This document shows, piece by piece, positions 12,102-23,399 of a DNA stretch of 64,000 nt (the first letter of the stretch is position 1; the number at the start of each line of letters is the position of its first letter). The notes under the pieces are model-generated. The model searched no databases. It was not told where the DNA came from and saw nothing but the letters and a program-made list of their open reading frames with translations. The stretch is from NCBI GenBank assembly GCA_031213475.1, contig JARUPZ010000020.1, positions 1,798,001 through 1,862,000 on the forward strand, read 5' to 3'. The stretch comes from Nereocystis luetkeana (taxonomy: Eukaryota > Sar > Phaeophyceae > Laminariales > Laminariaceae). Both the position numbers and the translations under genes were made by a program.

Positions 12102-12365
12102 AACAAGCTTTGCTGCAGCTCCTGCGCAAGACGCAGATGTGCAAACCCAGCCTTAGCCGTAAAAGGCCTCCTTCGAACTACTTGCCCAACGCGTTCCGCT
12201 GCCGGTCCTCGGCAAGACGCAGATGAGAAAATCCAGCCTTGCCATATAGCCGGAAGAGGCCTCGTTCGAGTTACTCGTCTAACGCGCTTTGCTGCTGCCC
12301 CTCGGCGAAGTGCAGATGTGCAAACCTAGTCTGCCCATCTGATCGCAAAAGCCCCCGTTTTTTTA
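12102..12365 (-). repeat. Triplicated C-terminal coding unit of the polymerase
   Basis: Three direct units start near 12281, 12188 and 12102 (period about 86-93 bp). On the minus strand each contains GGATTT/CATCTGCGTCTTGCC-like sequence. The unit nearest the gene encodes the last residues (TRFAHLHFAEGQQQSALDE) and the stop. The other two lie beyond the stop and still read as close relatives (GKAGFSHLRLAEDRQRNALG, AKAGFAHLRLAQELQQSLLD). The gene end was therefore tandemly duplicated, and only one unit is now translated in the model. Confidence 0.75.
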
Positions 12366-15300
12366 GGACATCAGCGGCCTGTGCAGGTGACACCGCTTGC
12401 GGGAGAAGATCTGATAGACGCGTTCCGCGTCCCCCCCCTCCCGCACCATCATCATCCCGCCTCCTGTCGACAGCCCGGCGGGAGCGCGTACGCCTAGCGC
12501 CTCCCACTCCCCCCTTTCTGACGGTACCCTCGGGTGCTTGCAACCCCGTGGCACCAGACGGATCACCGGACGGTGACACTGCCGATGGCTGCGGTGACAG
12601 CAAGACGCCGTTCAGGGTGGACGTCTCAGCCCCTGGTGGTAGGACTTCGAGAGGAGGCATGTTTTCGCTCCGTCTGAGTCCCGATTCCTGCTCGAGAATG
12701 AGAAGGTGCTCCTCGCGATGCGCATCCCACACGTCTCCCAACGGCAAGCAAGCCCTGCACCTCGGACAGCGAACTAGCACGCTCCCTTCCGCGGCCTGCG
12801 GTGGTGGAGGTGGTGGTGGACCAGGCACGCCTCCTTTTCGCGGTGTGGGCGTCCCATCGAGCAGGGCGGCTGCTCCGCCGGCACGGTGATCAATCGCTGA
12901 CATATTCATAGGCGATGTTGATACATGCTGCCCAGTGCGCGAGCCCGCAACAGGCACAACAGGCGCCGCCGTTGCCGCTTCTTTCGAAAATTGGACGCCA
13001 GCGGACCGACCCGCTTGGGTCGAGTCACCACCCTCCCGTCTTACCGGCACAGAGGTTGATGGAGCGTCTCGCCCCAACCATGCCATACCCCGGAGTGTGC
13101 GCTGCCCAGGCGACGCGGACACCGGCGCCGCAAGCCCCAGGTTGACAAAACCGAGCATTGAAACGTTGAGCTTCACAACGGGGGGCGCTTTGCTTCGGTG
13201 GTTACTCTCCCCTCGAGCTTCGCGCGTTCCTCCGCCACCGCCGTCGATTGTCCTAGTCTGCCGGTAACTCTTGAATGGCGAGAGCACCAGCTCGACCAAC
13301 GAAACCGCTGGGGGGAGCCCGGCTTCCTTCTCGACGTCCACTTCTGGCGCAACCGATAGCGCTTGTCCCTCTGCTCGTGCTTTGCCGGTAGGGGCTGTTG
13401 GGGGGCGGCCACGCCGGACGACGGGGGGAAGAACGAAGGTCTGGCTCTTGGAGCCGCGTTGGTGAAGGTGGTACTCTAGGCAAACCTTTGTAGGTCGCCG
13501 GCTGCGCTCAATAACTTCTTCCTGGACGGTTACATCACCGGGGGTGGGTGGGTGGGTGAGCGCGCGGCGGGACCCTGCTGGTATGTGTGTGTGCGTTCGT
13601 TCGTGCTATAGACCCGTCCAGATCCAGCACACCCCGTTTCGTGTCCATGCTGCTTTCTTCGTTCCGAGAGAGATACAAGCTCTCTTCTGTGGTCACGAAA
13701 ACTACGACAAAGAGATAGCTACCTTCGTTGCAATGCATTCAGGAGAGTAGAAAATGCAATGCCATGCCATGCCATCGTACTGGATACGACAAGCACAACA
13801 TAAACACGCTAGGTGATAATGAGGCGTGTTACGGTAGGGGTATCATCTAATTTTTGCGGGGGAAAATAGTATTCAAAACCAAATATGATTACAGTAGTGA
13901 AAATATTGGGTTCCGTAGGTTTTAAAGTACATGATGGGTCCTGATAACTGTTACTGTGTTGCCCCGCAATAATATTCGGGGGGTTCTTCGCTTGAAAAAT
14001 TATAAGTACGAGTACCGTATTAATGCCGGTGCCTTCGTAGTGCCGGTATGCACCAGGTAAAGATACCGGCACTACGCGGCACACTGCCCAACACTGCTGT
14101 GCCAAGCGATTTCACGAGCACTATATAATCAACAGGCACCATAGAGGGACCACAACTGTTGACCGCTCCCAACAACCGAAGTTTTGAGACAAGCTGTGAG
14201 CTAAGCCCGATACATGATCAGATCGGGTTGATGTATCCAACGAACAGTTCTGAAAAGATACAAGTCGGCTACAAAAATATATTCATAAGGTAAAAAAAAA
14301 CCAGCTGAACACATCAGGGTAGCTCCTTAACCCTTTTAGAACCGCGGTCCCGTTCTGGGGACAAACCAGTCAGATTTCAAGTAGTTTTGTCCCCAGACGG
14401 GACCGCGGTTCTAAAGGGGTTAATTGCAACGGTCGAGGAGCCCCATCAGCCAAAAAAAGTTCACATACCATCGGACAGAAAATCTACAGAGCACTCCCAC
14501 GTCCTCATCTACAGTTATTTCAAGGCAAAGCAGACAGCTATGTTTCCGATCTTGTGTATGTGATCTAGCTCATGTTGCCGAGTGGGACTCGCAAAATCTG
14601 CATGCTCTACTGTGGCACATGTTTCCTGGGTTGGATCTGCCCTATGAGGCAAATCCTGTACATCCTCTCACAGCTGCAGGGGAGGAACTAGGTAATCTAT
14701 CTGTAGACAGATAGATCGTGATCTGTCCCACAGTTAGGTGTGTAAATGCTGCAAACCCTAGCGTAGGATGGTTCTAGTGGCAGATAGAGCTATTACAGCC
14801 TGCGAGGGCGTGAACTTTACCGCAACGGTACTGGCAGGCGCCCCTGCTGTCTTCTACGTACCCTGGCGGCCGCCCGTTCTCTATGACTGTTGTCTGAATT
14901 TATATCGATGGCATGCAACACTAGTTAATAAATAAAACCAGCGCTGAAATTACTACAAGTTGGTAGAAGGACTCTCTGGGCACGGCGTCGTTCTAAAGCA
15001 ACAAATCAAGAAAAATGGCCACACTCATTCGACGCCACAGCACCCTAACGCTGAACGCTGTTTCAGGGGGCGTTTCGACCAATTGCCCTCTCGTACGAGT
15101 ACCGAACAAACCCGAACTACGTAAACGGGGAGCGACGCATGTTCGCATGAAACACGAAACAAAGGCGGGACGACCTGGTGCTGGAACCTCGAATACGCCA
15201 GAAAGAAACTCGTCAACACATTTATCGTGGCCGGTCTCACCTTGGCGCGATCGATGAGGTCGTCTACCAAGGTGACGAGGAAAGGTCTCAAGCGCTCCAC

Positions 15301-18300
15301 CTCCCAGGGAAACACCGGGGTCAGTTTCTTCGCGAGAAAGTGCAACCGAAAGCAGGAGCGGAAAGTTAGCCCACTTGCGTGCGTGCGTGTGTACTCAGGT
15401 GGGTTGGGTCATGAAATAGGCACTGGCGTACATTTGTGCCAATGATGTAAAGATACCGGCGAAAAGTGGCGTCAAAGCACGGTCGCCGCTGCAGGTGGCA
15501 GGCGCGTCTGATGGAACCGACCGCAAGAAACGCCGCCAACACCTTCCAAAAACTTCCAGTCATCATTGCCTTGGTGGGCGAGAAAAAAAAGGACAAGAAA
15601 GCCCACACGCCACGTCACGAGGAGACTTATCCTACTCCGAAAATGTTCTACACAAGCACCCAGCTTTCTTAAGCATTGTGATTGGTGCCAGAAGCTTCAA
15701 GCACCGGATAATACCGTATAGCCGGCCCATGCGACTATAGATGCGGAGCCTGCGTTCGCTGGGACGATCTGACTTGTGGGATGGCGCGGACGATCACAGG
15801 CCGGATAACACAGGGCGAGCGCGCGCCCATACCTCGCCTTGCAACACGATCGTTCATATCATTTTGACCAACAAAGCAGCTGCTGTGTCACGGGTGTGTT
15901 TAGTCGGGTATAAATTCTGCACATACCCGAGTAGATACCCGGGTATAAACTCTGGACATACCCGGATATACCCTCTAGATATACCCGCGCATCTAACCGA
16001 GCATGACCTCTGGATACACCGTGTACCTCATCTTCCACCAACAAACAACTGTCACGGGTGTGTGTAGTCGGGCATACGCTCTGGATATACTCGGGTATCT
16101 ACCCGGTCATGGCCTCTGGACATACCCGGGTGTAGCCTCTGGATATATCCGGGTATTAATACCCGGTTAGGATACGACAAAAACAACCAGGACTGGTACC
16201 CCGGGTGCCCCAGACTATATAACCCATTGCTAAACACATCCATCCTTGAATTGTTCAAGGTTTCGCGCAACATGTTCGAACGCTTGACTGCGTATGAAAC
16301 AGGATTATTCTTAAGCCGCATTCAACGCCCAGATGCGACATTGAGTGCAATTGCCGAAGGCCTCATTGTCAGGTTGATACCAAATACACGTTAGCTCAAC
16401 AACACTGGGCGGTGGAGCCGTCTCTGTAAGAACTAAAGTTGGCACACCAAGTGTAAGAAAACAAAAGATCACCATATCTACCTCGCCGGGTTTCCTGAGG
16501 CAGTGGGCGGGAGATATGAGCGGGAAAAGGGCCAGCTGCGACGAAACTCTGCTCGGCACTGGGTCGGGCTCGACTGGGTCGTTATCGATGCCTCGGCATC
16601 GATCGTACACCTGTCACACGGTGGCACGATGGGAAATTTTGCGAGCGCAGCGAGTTGCGAAGTTTTTTTACACGGCCGGCTGCAACATAGTCGGCCCCTT
16701 GTAGAGCTGAATGAAGCCCCCGAGATTTGAAGTCGGGGATCAGAAGGTTGAGATCTCTAAGCCGGAAATCTCCGAATATATACAAAGGTTTTTTTCCAAC
16801 CGTGCCTTCGACCAGAGCACACATGACCGCCTTCCACGATATATACGGGTACGTAAGGGCTTTTCACCCGAAATACTTCCTGACTAGCGGGGCTCCTCAA
16901 GGGCATTGAGGGAGTTTTACACAATGAGGCATACGCGCCTTATCGCCGGGATGTTATCAGTGCGTTTTCGACGTTTCACGAAAAAAAACACCTAACAAGC
17001 CATGCCACGGTTCATCATAGGGTTGCGCACTTTATGTCCTCTCGAAGTCCGGTTTTGGGTCGTCCACTCTGCTTACTGCATAACAACGTAGTATCTCTCT
17101 CGACTCGTAGTTAGTGGTCACAGAGCCTGTACCTCTCCAGGGTTAGAGACTCGCCACGGACACTGGGTGTGCTGGATGTCGACGGCTATAAAGAGCGGTT
17201 TCATGTTAAGAACACGCACACTCTGTCTTGGCGAGGTCCGGTTTACGGTGGGACACAGAGAGCTTCTCAAGTGGCGAGCCTTAGAAGGCAAACGTAGGCG
17301 CACCCCTATCGTGATAGAGCATGCATGGCACACCGTTCACGATAGATACACATACCCCCGCCGCGCGAAGTCCTGGCGAGAGCTACCCAGCCCAAACTGC
17401 CGTGAACGGTCCAGAAGACAAGAAAAAACAAGAAACAAAGGAGGCAACAACGCGACGCAAACTCGAAGGTAGCCAGGTGAACTGCAGCGCAAATTCAATC
17501 GCAGCTACGTATACACACACTACCCCCCAAGAAATAAAATCACCCGCGCATGTTTTTTTTCTGTTTTATTGTCTTTTGCTCTTATTTTTCCGGTATTGCT
17601 TGTGTTGTTGTGTTCTCGTACCCGGTACTCTGACACTTCACGTGCTTGACACTTGAATTTGCGATTATTTTCATTTGTTTTTGTATCTCTCTGTCTCAGT
17701 GTGTGACCACAGAATCCTCATCTTCTCTAGGATAAGGAATCAGGACGGACACTGGGTGTACTGATGAAGCTGGGTAGAAAGGACGATTTAATGTGAAGAC
17801 AACAACAACAACAACAACAATGTCGAGCCAAGGAACACATGCATCATGCGCGGTCCCCCTTGTACATAGCCTCAACATAACCACCTGACAGAACGAGCGT
17901 TATGAATAGTGTTTCCACCCACACCCAACATATTTCCTGCATAGTCCAGAAATATAGCCCCTTTGTGAAAACTACCTGCCGAAACCATGAAGAAGGCTCA
18001 ATCAAGCACGCCAGCCCTATCTAGATTTTTATCGCTGGAAAACAAAAGAAAACCAACGGGTTCGAGGGTTGGCCCCGTGCGCACGCGGCAAAAACACCTT
18101 GGCTCCCAGCTGCTCTCCCAGCCGCTCTCGAAGCTCTCCACTGTCGACGCCGCGAAGGTCCAGCATGGTACTCGCGCCCCACGCCGCAAACTTCTCAGCA
18201 GCCATGGTCCCCGGGCCACACCCCGGAAGTTTCGTTGCGCTGGTAGAGGCAAGGAGGGGGGACACGTCTCGCCGAAAAAGGACGCGGACTCCCCTAGGTT

Positions 18301-20626
18301 TCGCCGTGTTTGTGGCGAGCTTGGCGAGGAACTGACGCCGAGGTGCGCGCGCGAGTGCAAGCAGACGCGCACGCGGCGGGGGGTGTAACCTTTCAACACC
18401 TTGGACAGATCATCGATTCCCACTACAAGGTTTCACAAGTCGGACGGAGAACCGATTTTCACTTCATGGTGGCCTAGATTCTTCGAAGAGCGATCGGTTC
18501 CCGACACTGTTGTACCCTTCGAAGTATATCACCGAGCTCATGTGGTTACCGGCTGGCGACCCACATATATCCCGCATCATCTGGGACGCGCCTCCTGGGT
18601 TGGATCTGCCCTATATAAGGCAGATCCTGTACAACCTCTCACAACGGCAGGCGAGGAACTAGATCATCTATCTGTATATAGATAGATCATGATCTGCCCG
18701 AGGCGTGCAAGCTTTATAGAGGTGATATCATGACATCGCGCCTTAGGAGGTAGGTGTCCAACAAATGGCGGTTGCGCGTCCCGCTACCGATAGTGGTTTC
18801 AGCATTCTTCTTCAGACGTACCGAGCATTTGAAGAAAAAAAACACACACAAAAAACACACAACCCACAACTCAGGTGTGAGTTCGATTTTTTTTCCGTCG
18901 AAACTCGTCTTTAGCAAGCTGCGTGTGATTTTCTTCGATCGCGCGTGTTACGGGTTGTTGCGGACGGCCTCACGAAAGATTCGAGGTTCGCGGCAAGAAG
19001 TCGCTCGCTCTGCATCGTTCGAAATCGTGTAGCCACAGGCCAAAAGATCGAGTGGCCCACTCCAAAAGGTGTGCCAAGCACAGGCTCAACATGCGCGAGC
19101 ATAGGTGCGCTTGTACCGAGCTCTGCAGCGGGGACATTACACCCCGAAAGGGGGAAAAAACACGCCCTACCGTCAGACAAATACTCCCGCTCTGGTAGGT
19201 TCACGCGTACGCCCACTCCCTCACCTTGTTCCGAGCGACGCCAACACTGCAGTCGTACTTCAAAATCTCGCTCAGCGCGCGCTGTATCCTTCTCCCCAGC
19301 AGCCCACCCGCCTCCAGCAGCCGGTCCTCTTCCTCGCCGTCCGCTCTGGCGTGCCGCCCGAGGGCCCCACCGCCGCGTCGCTTCCCCCACGCTTCTTCGG
19401 GCCGACCATCGTCAGGAGACTCCGCCACCGCCAACTCTAGAGCGTTTTCTCCTACCCCGCCCAGGCTGCCACCGCCCTCGCTAGCGGCCTCCTTTTCGTC
19501 GTCTTCAAAATTCCCACGCCCGCGGTGTCGCGCACAGCCGCTTGCGTCGCCGGCGGCCGGCTCACCACCATCAACAGGCCCTTCCGCGAGCGCTGAGGGG
19601 CCACACGCGCCGTTTATCCCGCCGAACGGGCACTTAAGCCCTCGCCCCGCCGCTTTCTCAGCTGGTACGGACGACGAGGAGGGGCGAGACACCCCCGTCT
19701 CCTTAGCTGGAGCGGAGGAGAAAGGCAGCGTCCGGTTACTGCGCTCCTCATCACCGGAGAGGACAAGCTCAGCCGAGAGGGTGCGCCGCGTGGGCTCCAA
19801 GTACGCCTCGTCCACGCTCGTTTTCTGAAATGTGCCCGCGCCTCCAGCTCCCCCCCGGAAAGTGTTGTTGTCGTCTGCGAACAAGCAAGGTACACGAGGT
19901 TTCGGCCAATCAGTGGGATGCGGCCACAACGCAGAGAGAGCAGATCCAGGGTTCAATCCCTTCAGAGCTTGCACTGCCCTTCGTATCGTTTTTTTTTTCC
20001 CTACAAACTATGCAACCTTTTCGTCTGTCTCCTTCTATGGTTCATCTGAACCCCCCCCCCCCCCGCCCCCCACCCCCCCGAAAAAAAAAGTATTGTCAAA
20101 GGCTGCAAGAAGCTGATCGACCACAACGACGTTGGCAATCACATAAAAGAGGCTCCGCGACTGGTACATACACGCATGTCGTATTTTCGGGGATCAGGTC
20201 GGGTTAGCATGCTCACGCGCTCCCGAGGAAGCAGCAGCAGCAGCAGCAGCAGTGACGACGGGAGCGACGGGCTAATTTGACGCACGACACGCCTCTTTAC
20301 CTGCGAAAGTGTGGTGAGCTTGACTATTTTACTAGTCCTACACTGCTGCAGTACAAACGCCAAAAAGCTTACGAATTGCTTGCGAGTGTTGTGTCACCAC
20401 AATTGCAGTGCAGTCCTCAAGATCTAAAGCGGTTAGTTAAGCTGTATTTTTACATGCTTTACCATTCCGCCGGAGAGGGAAAAAAATAAAAATGAAGTGA
20501 AACAAAATAAAAAAGGCACACGCGCGCACCTTCGGGTGGGCAAAAAGCTCGGACCAGTGTGAAGATGGCGCGGGCAGCTTTGCGGTAGTTTCTGTACGAA
20601 ACCTTGCTGTTTTGAAGGCCAATCGT
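12271..20626 (-). CDS. POLH: Y-family DNA polymerase, eta-like, C-terminal six exons
   Basis: Translesion DNA polymerase that copies past damaged bases in the nucleus. Minus-strand exons 20626-20530, 19874-19225, 18331-18098, 16610-16482, 15327-15241 and 13521-12271 join with matching phases (1, then 0 throughout) to give 815 residues. Family marks in order: SYRNYRKAARAIFTLV (palm), KTSVDEAYLEPT (catalytic acidic motif), DCSVGVARNK joined to FLAKLA, thumb KLPGCGPGTMAAEKFAAWGA, VYDRCRGIDNDPVEP, little finger RRPTKVCLEYHLHQRGSKSQ, then a UBZ zinc finger. SVDEAY and the single C2H2 UBZ favour eta over kappa or iota. Exon 19874-19225 carries an unusual ~150-residue acidic, Gly/Ala-rich insert between SVDEAY and the CSVGVARNK helix. 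The N-terminal exons with the first metal-binding Asp were not found; they must lie right of 20626. The acceptor at 15327 (GCGAAG) is the weakest. Confidence 0.85.
12706..12768 (-). other. UBZ-type ubiquitin-binding zinc finger of the polymerase
   Basis: This segment encodes CPRCRACLPLGDVWDAHREEH: a CxxC pair, 12 residues, then HxxxH, followed by LLILEQE. The order matches the UBZ3 finger of polymerase eta, which docks on mono-ubiquitinated PCNA. The Asp usually found between the two His is Glu here. A proline run (nine P) lies about 15 residues before it. Confidence 0.75.
13555..13720 (-). repeat. Family E-like repeat (diverged)
   Basis: GTGTGTGTGCGTTCG, TCCAGATCCAGCACACC and CTCTTCTGTGGTCACGAAAA resemble family E in reverse. 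It lies in the last intron of the polymerase gene, right beside the terminal exon's acceptor. Confidence 0.4.
14025..14151. mobile_element. Family G MITE, copy G2 (diverged)
   Basis: AATGCCGGTGCC on the left and GGCACCATAGAGGGACC on the right, with GTAGTGCCGGTA and TACCGGCACTA inside. It lies in the last intron of the polymerase gene. Confidence 0.6.
14327..14423. mobile_element. Family B MITE, copy B2
   Basis: A 97-bp stem-loop flanked by TTAA on both sides. The left arm reads CCCTTTTAGAACCGCGGTCC and the right arm complements it. Changes from the family consensus (GCGG for GCAG, TTCT for TTTT) appear in both arms, so the arms changed together. Confidence 0.85.
14478..14735 (+). repeat. Family D repeat, copy 3
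   Basis: TTTCCTGGGTTGGATCTGCC, CTATGAGGCAAATCCTG and TCTATCTGTAGACAGATAG are present. Inside the last intron of the polymerase gene. Confidence 0.7.
15868..16175 (+). repeat. CCCGGGTATA minisatellite in two higher-order units
   Basis: Units of about 20-25 bp with ACCCGGGTAT and CCTCTGGATA repeat here. They are arranged in two ~170-bp blocks, each starting with CCAACAAA and GTCACGGGTGTGT (near 15868 and 16038). It lies between polymerase exons. ACCCGGGT is a perfect 8-bp palindrome. Confidence 0.75.
17104..17235 (+). repeat. Family E repeat
   Basis: GGTCACAGAGCCTGTACCTC, CCACGGACACTGGGTGTGCT, GGATGTCGACGG and AAGAACACGCACAC follow the family order. Non-coding; in a polymerase intron. Confidence 0.7.
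17590..17815 (+). repeat. Family E repeat, long form with (ACA)n tail
   Basis: The 5' half has TTGTGTTCTCGTACCCGGTA and TTGCGATTATTTTCATTTG. The 3' half has TGTGACCACAGAATC, GGACGGACACTGGGTGTAC and AATGTGAAGACAACAACAAC. The same long form is near 29745, 51165 and 51410. Confidence 0.7.
18520..18705 (+). repeat. Family D repeat, copy 4
   Basis: GGGTTGGATCTGCC, CTATATAAGGCAGATCC and TAGATCATGATCTGCCCG. It lies between two polymerase exons. Confidence 0.7.
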
Positions 20627-21323
20627 CTGCAGAGGAAAGGGAGGAGGGGCAAGATATGTGCGCAGCAGCAGCAGCAGTAGCGGCGGCCGGGGGTTACTCG
20701 TTCGTATCTGGTACTATTTATTTTTCATCATTACAATACGATCCAGCTCGCGGTAACGAGCAGTAACCTTGGAACCAAACCCGGGGACGAAAAAAGGGCG
20801 TCCCCGGGGTGGGGCAAAAAAAACTGCTGGTTGTACAGGAACAGCTGTAGTGTTTGCCTTGTACCGGAGCACCTACTCTCTGCGACAAGGTACCGCGTCG
20901 ATTTCAGGCGAGTCAACTCGGGGGTACTATTGACAGCCGTGGGTGAGAATCCCGGCTGATCGCAGGAGAGAGGCCTCGTCGATCCCGAATTGTCCTGGTA
21001 TGCCGGTACGAATCAAAGCGTCGACGAAACCGTTACAGCAAGAATACTGTTATTGTTGCTACCAGGTATATAGCAACGTTGTTTCATTACTGATTAGCCG
21101 CAGGCAGCAAACCCCTGTACTAGTATGTTTTCCAGTCAACTATATATCGTAGTGTAACGGGTACCTGGTATGCGGTGAGACGAGGCAAGTTCAAGTTCGC
21201 ATACGTGGTACTTCGTACTGTACCAGGTATACCGGTGTGCGGACTGCGGCTCGCACGTCAAAGCAGCCTTCACCGATGTTCCCTCGTTGATGCGGTCACG
21301 TGGGTACGCTTGGTGTCAACTGG
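20627..21323. other. Upstream of last confirmed polymerase exon
   Basis: Probably polymerase intron. It starts with an excellent acceptor for the exon at 20626 (TCCCTTTCCTCTGCAG on the minus strand) and holds CAG triplets near 20664. A strong hairpin at 20777-20811 has arms CCCGGGGACG and CGTCCCCGGG. No further polymerase exon was recognised. Confidence 0.5.
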
Positions 21324-21420
21324 TTAACCCCTTTAGAACCGCAGTCCCGTTTTGGGGACAAACTGCTAGAAGTTTGAGTGGTTTGTCCCCAAAACGGGAC
21401 TGCGGTTCTAAAAGGGTTAA
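21324..21420. mobile_element. Family B MITE, copy B3
   Basis: A 97-bp stem-loop with TTAA at both ends, CCCCTTTAGAACCGCAGTCC on the left and its complement on the right. It is one of the best-preserved copies. TTAA flanks and CCC termini match the piggyBac superfamily. Confidence 0.88.
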
Positions 21421-21990
21421 ACCGTTCTTCGTTGTTTAAAAAGTCTTGAGGTCCGAAGGTAGAACGTTTTGTTAGTCGCTGAAATCAGCCCGTCGCATGC
21501 CTCCTTCAGGGCAGAAAAAAAAAAAAAAAAAAACTAATTAAAAAAGGAAAATAGGATTAGGGATCGGGAACCGATATGATAATAATCTGCAGGTATTTGT
21601 TGTAGAGAGAATTGGGCGTTATGGTTCATATTAGTTGGCTGCGTGCGTATTAGTAGCGCGTATACATAGCTCATTTTGACAGCAGCAGCTGGCATTGTTC
21701 GGTTGATCGCGCTTGTGGGAGTACCAGGTGGATACCGCACGGCACTGTTCTGGCGGACTGGCAGAACACGCGAACAGGCAGGGGTGTTGCTTGAACCTGG
21801 ACGGCGGTCGCTCGCTGGGGCAGGTAATTTCGTGCGAGAAACTTAGGACAAAGCGAATTTCGACAGTAACCCTCCAAACAGCGGTGTCGCACACTGCTGC
21901 TCTTATCGACGTAGGTAACGATGGTCAACTTTTTTTCGCTCCGAAGTCATTGGTTCGTTGTAGTTGATCGAAATATATACCTACGTACAG

Positions 21991-22099
21991 TATTACGGGG
22001 GACCATAGTTAATAGGACCAAATATTGTTAGTAGAAATTGTTAAATCTATAGGTTTTTATGGATACCACAGGTCCTATTAACTATGGTCCCCCGTAATA
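21991..22099. mobile_element. Family A MITE, copy A2
   Basis: A full stem-loop starting TATTACGGGGGACCATAG and ending with its complement. The symmetry extends outside the TA flanks (CAG before, CTG after). Confidence 0.88.
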
Positions 22100-22341
22100 C
22101 TGCAGTAGACACCAGCAGTGAGATGGAGGATTTCGTCGAAACTCATTGTTGCAAGCTGTGTGCCATGCTTCGATCGCGCGTATTACGGGTGTCATACGTA
22201 TTACCAACATGCAGGATACATGTAACCTTTGTTGAGGGGGACAAATCTGAAGTTGCAGAATACAGGGAGTGCGTAAATATATATATATATATTTTAATGG
22301 GGTTGTAACATTTACGAGGGTTGCGCACGGGTGATCTGACT

Positions 22342-22488
22342 ATGTTTACAGCTCCGGAGGTCAATGAATACTCCGTTCCGGCGGTCAGCTTTAGTGCACG
22401 ACGCTTCTGGTTCCAGCCTGCTGCGGAGCTACTTGCACCCAAGAGCTCAGACATGTTCACCAAGACGCAGAGCATGGAGATGGAATAA
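22342..22488 (+). CDS. Possible short open frame or terminal exon (unsupported)
   Basis: A 48-codon open frame (MFTAPEVNEYSVPAVSFSA to TQSMEME, stop) follows a pyrimidine-rich TATGTTTACAG, which could be an acceptor. The composition looks protein-like. No partner exon, homologue or promoter is recognised, so it may be chance. Confidence 0.15.
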   Translation: MFTAPEVNEYSVPAVSFSARRFWFQPAAELLAPKSSDMFTKTQSMEME

Positions 22489-22504
22489 TGTGACGATATG
22501 AGAA

Positions 22505-22618
22505 CAGCAACAACTACATCAACAATAACCACAACCAGAGCAACAACAACAACAACAACAGGAACAGAACAACAACCACTACAATAACAGCAGCAACAAC
22601 AGCAGCAACAACAACCTC

Positions 22619-22682
<64 letters not shown>
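22505..22682. repeat. (CAA)n microsatellite
   Basis: Interrupted, then pure CAA/ACA triplets, with about twenty perfect units at 22616-22682. The Val- and Cys-rich open frames on the minus strand are artefacts of this run. Confidence 0.95.
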
Positions 22683-22683
<1 letters not shown>

Positions 22684-23002
22684 AAGCAGCGACAGCAAAT
22701 AGCACGGAGAGCTTGCAGAGAAAGTATATACGTAAGGTTGGTACCTGATATCACGATGTTACTTCCCCTCGCGTGCGGATGATTGGGCTTACCATGAAAA
22801 CACTCAGCAGGATTTAATTTTATCGACAACATCGGCCGCCTCTTAATCTGCCATACCGCATGCTTCAGGACAACAATACTATCATGGTGTCAATATTGGG
22901 GCTGCGAGCTGGCTGACTACGATAAGTCGCCGACTCGGCATTAGTTGGCACTAGTTGGCCTTACAACTGTAGTAGTTGGCTCCCGTATAACACTACCACA
23001 CT

Positions 23003-23180
23003 GGGTGATAGGATAACACACCCCCGGGAGCGATTTTGAAAGCAGATGCCGTTGAGACATTGCCATAGACGTTTGTATGTACGTAGGCGTTTACGCTCTC
23101 CCCGCTATCGAGAAAACCAGCTTCGAAATTCGTGCAAGGGTGTGTGATAACTAATCACACGGTGTGTTATCTTATCACAC
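23003..23180. mobile_element. Family J MITE, copy J2
   Basis: GGGTGATAGGATAACACACC on the left and GGTGTGTTATCTTATCACAC on the right. An internal TCGAGAAAACCAGCTTCGAA matches the fragment near 36650. Confidence 0.7.
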
Positions 23181-23222
23181 GTGTCATGCGCACAATAGAG
23201 GGTATTACACCTACACGAGAGT

Positions 23223-23392
23223 GGTCCCTCTATTGTGCCTGGCCAGTGAACAACCGGCAGTATAGTGGGGACCGGCGCTATTCCGCACACCGCCACACTG
23301 CCTCACTGGTTGTTCAACTCCATCTGGGCGAAGCGACTGCACTGGCATTGCATGTGACACCGGCATTATCCAACCGGCCTTATAGAGGGACC
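23223..23392. mobile_element. Family G MITE, copy G3
   Basis: Inverted termini GGTCCCTCTATTGTGCC and CCTTATAGAGGGACC bound 170 bp with CACACCGCCACACTGCC inside. It lies 42 bp right of the family J copy. Confidence 0.75.
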
Positions 23393-23399
23393 CCTATTG

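Noticed and set aside
12239-12889. 216-codon plus-strand frame
   Set aside because: It is the antisense of the GC-rich polymerase C-terminal exon, whose frame is fixed by five splice junctions and the UBZ motif.
19226-19828. 200-codon plus-strand Ser/Pro-rich frame
   Set aside because: Antisense of the polymerase exon with SVDEAY; open only because of GC content.
22514-22832. Val-rich and Cys-rich minus-strand frames
   Set aside because: Translation of the (CAA)n microsatellite.
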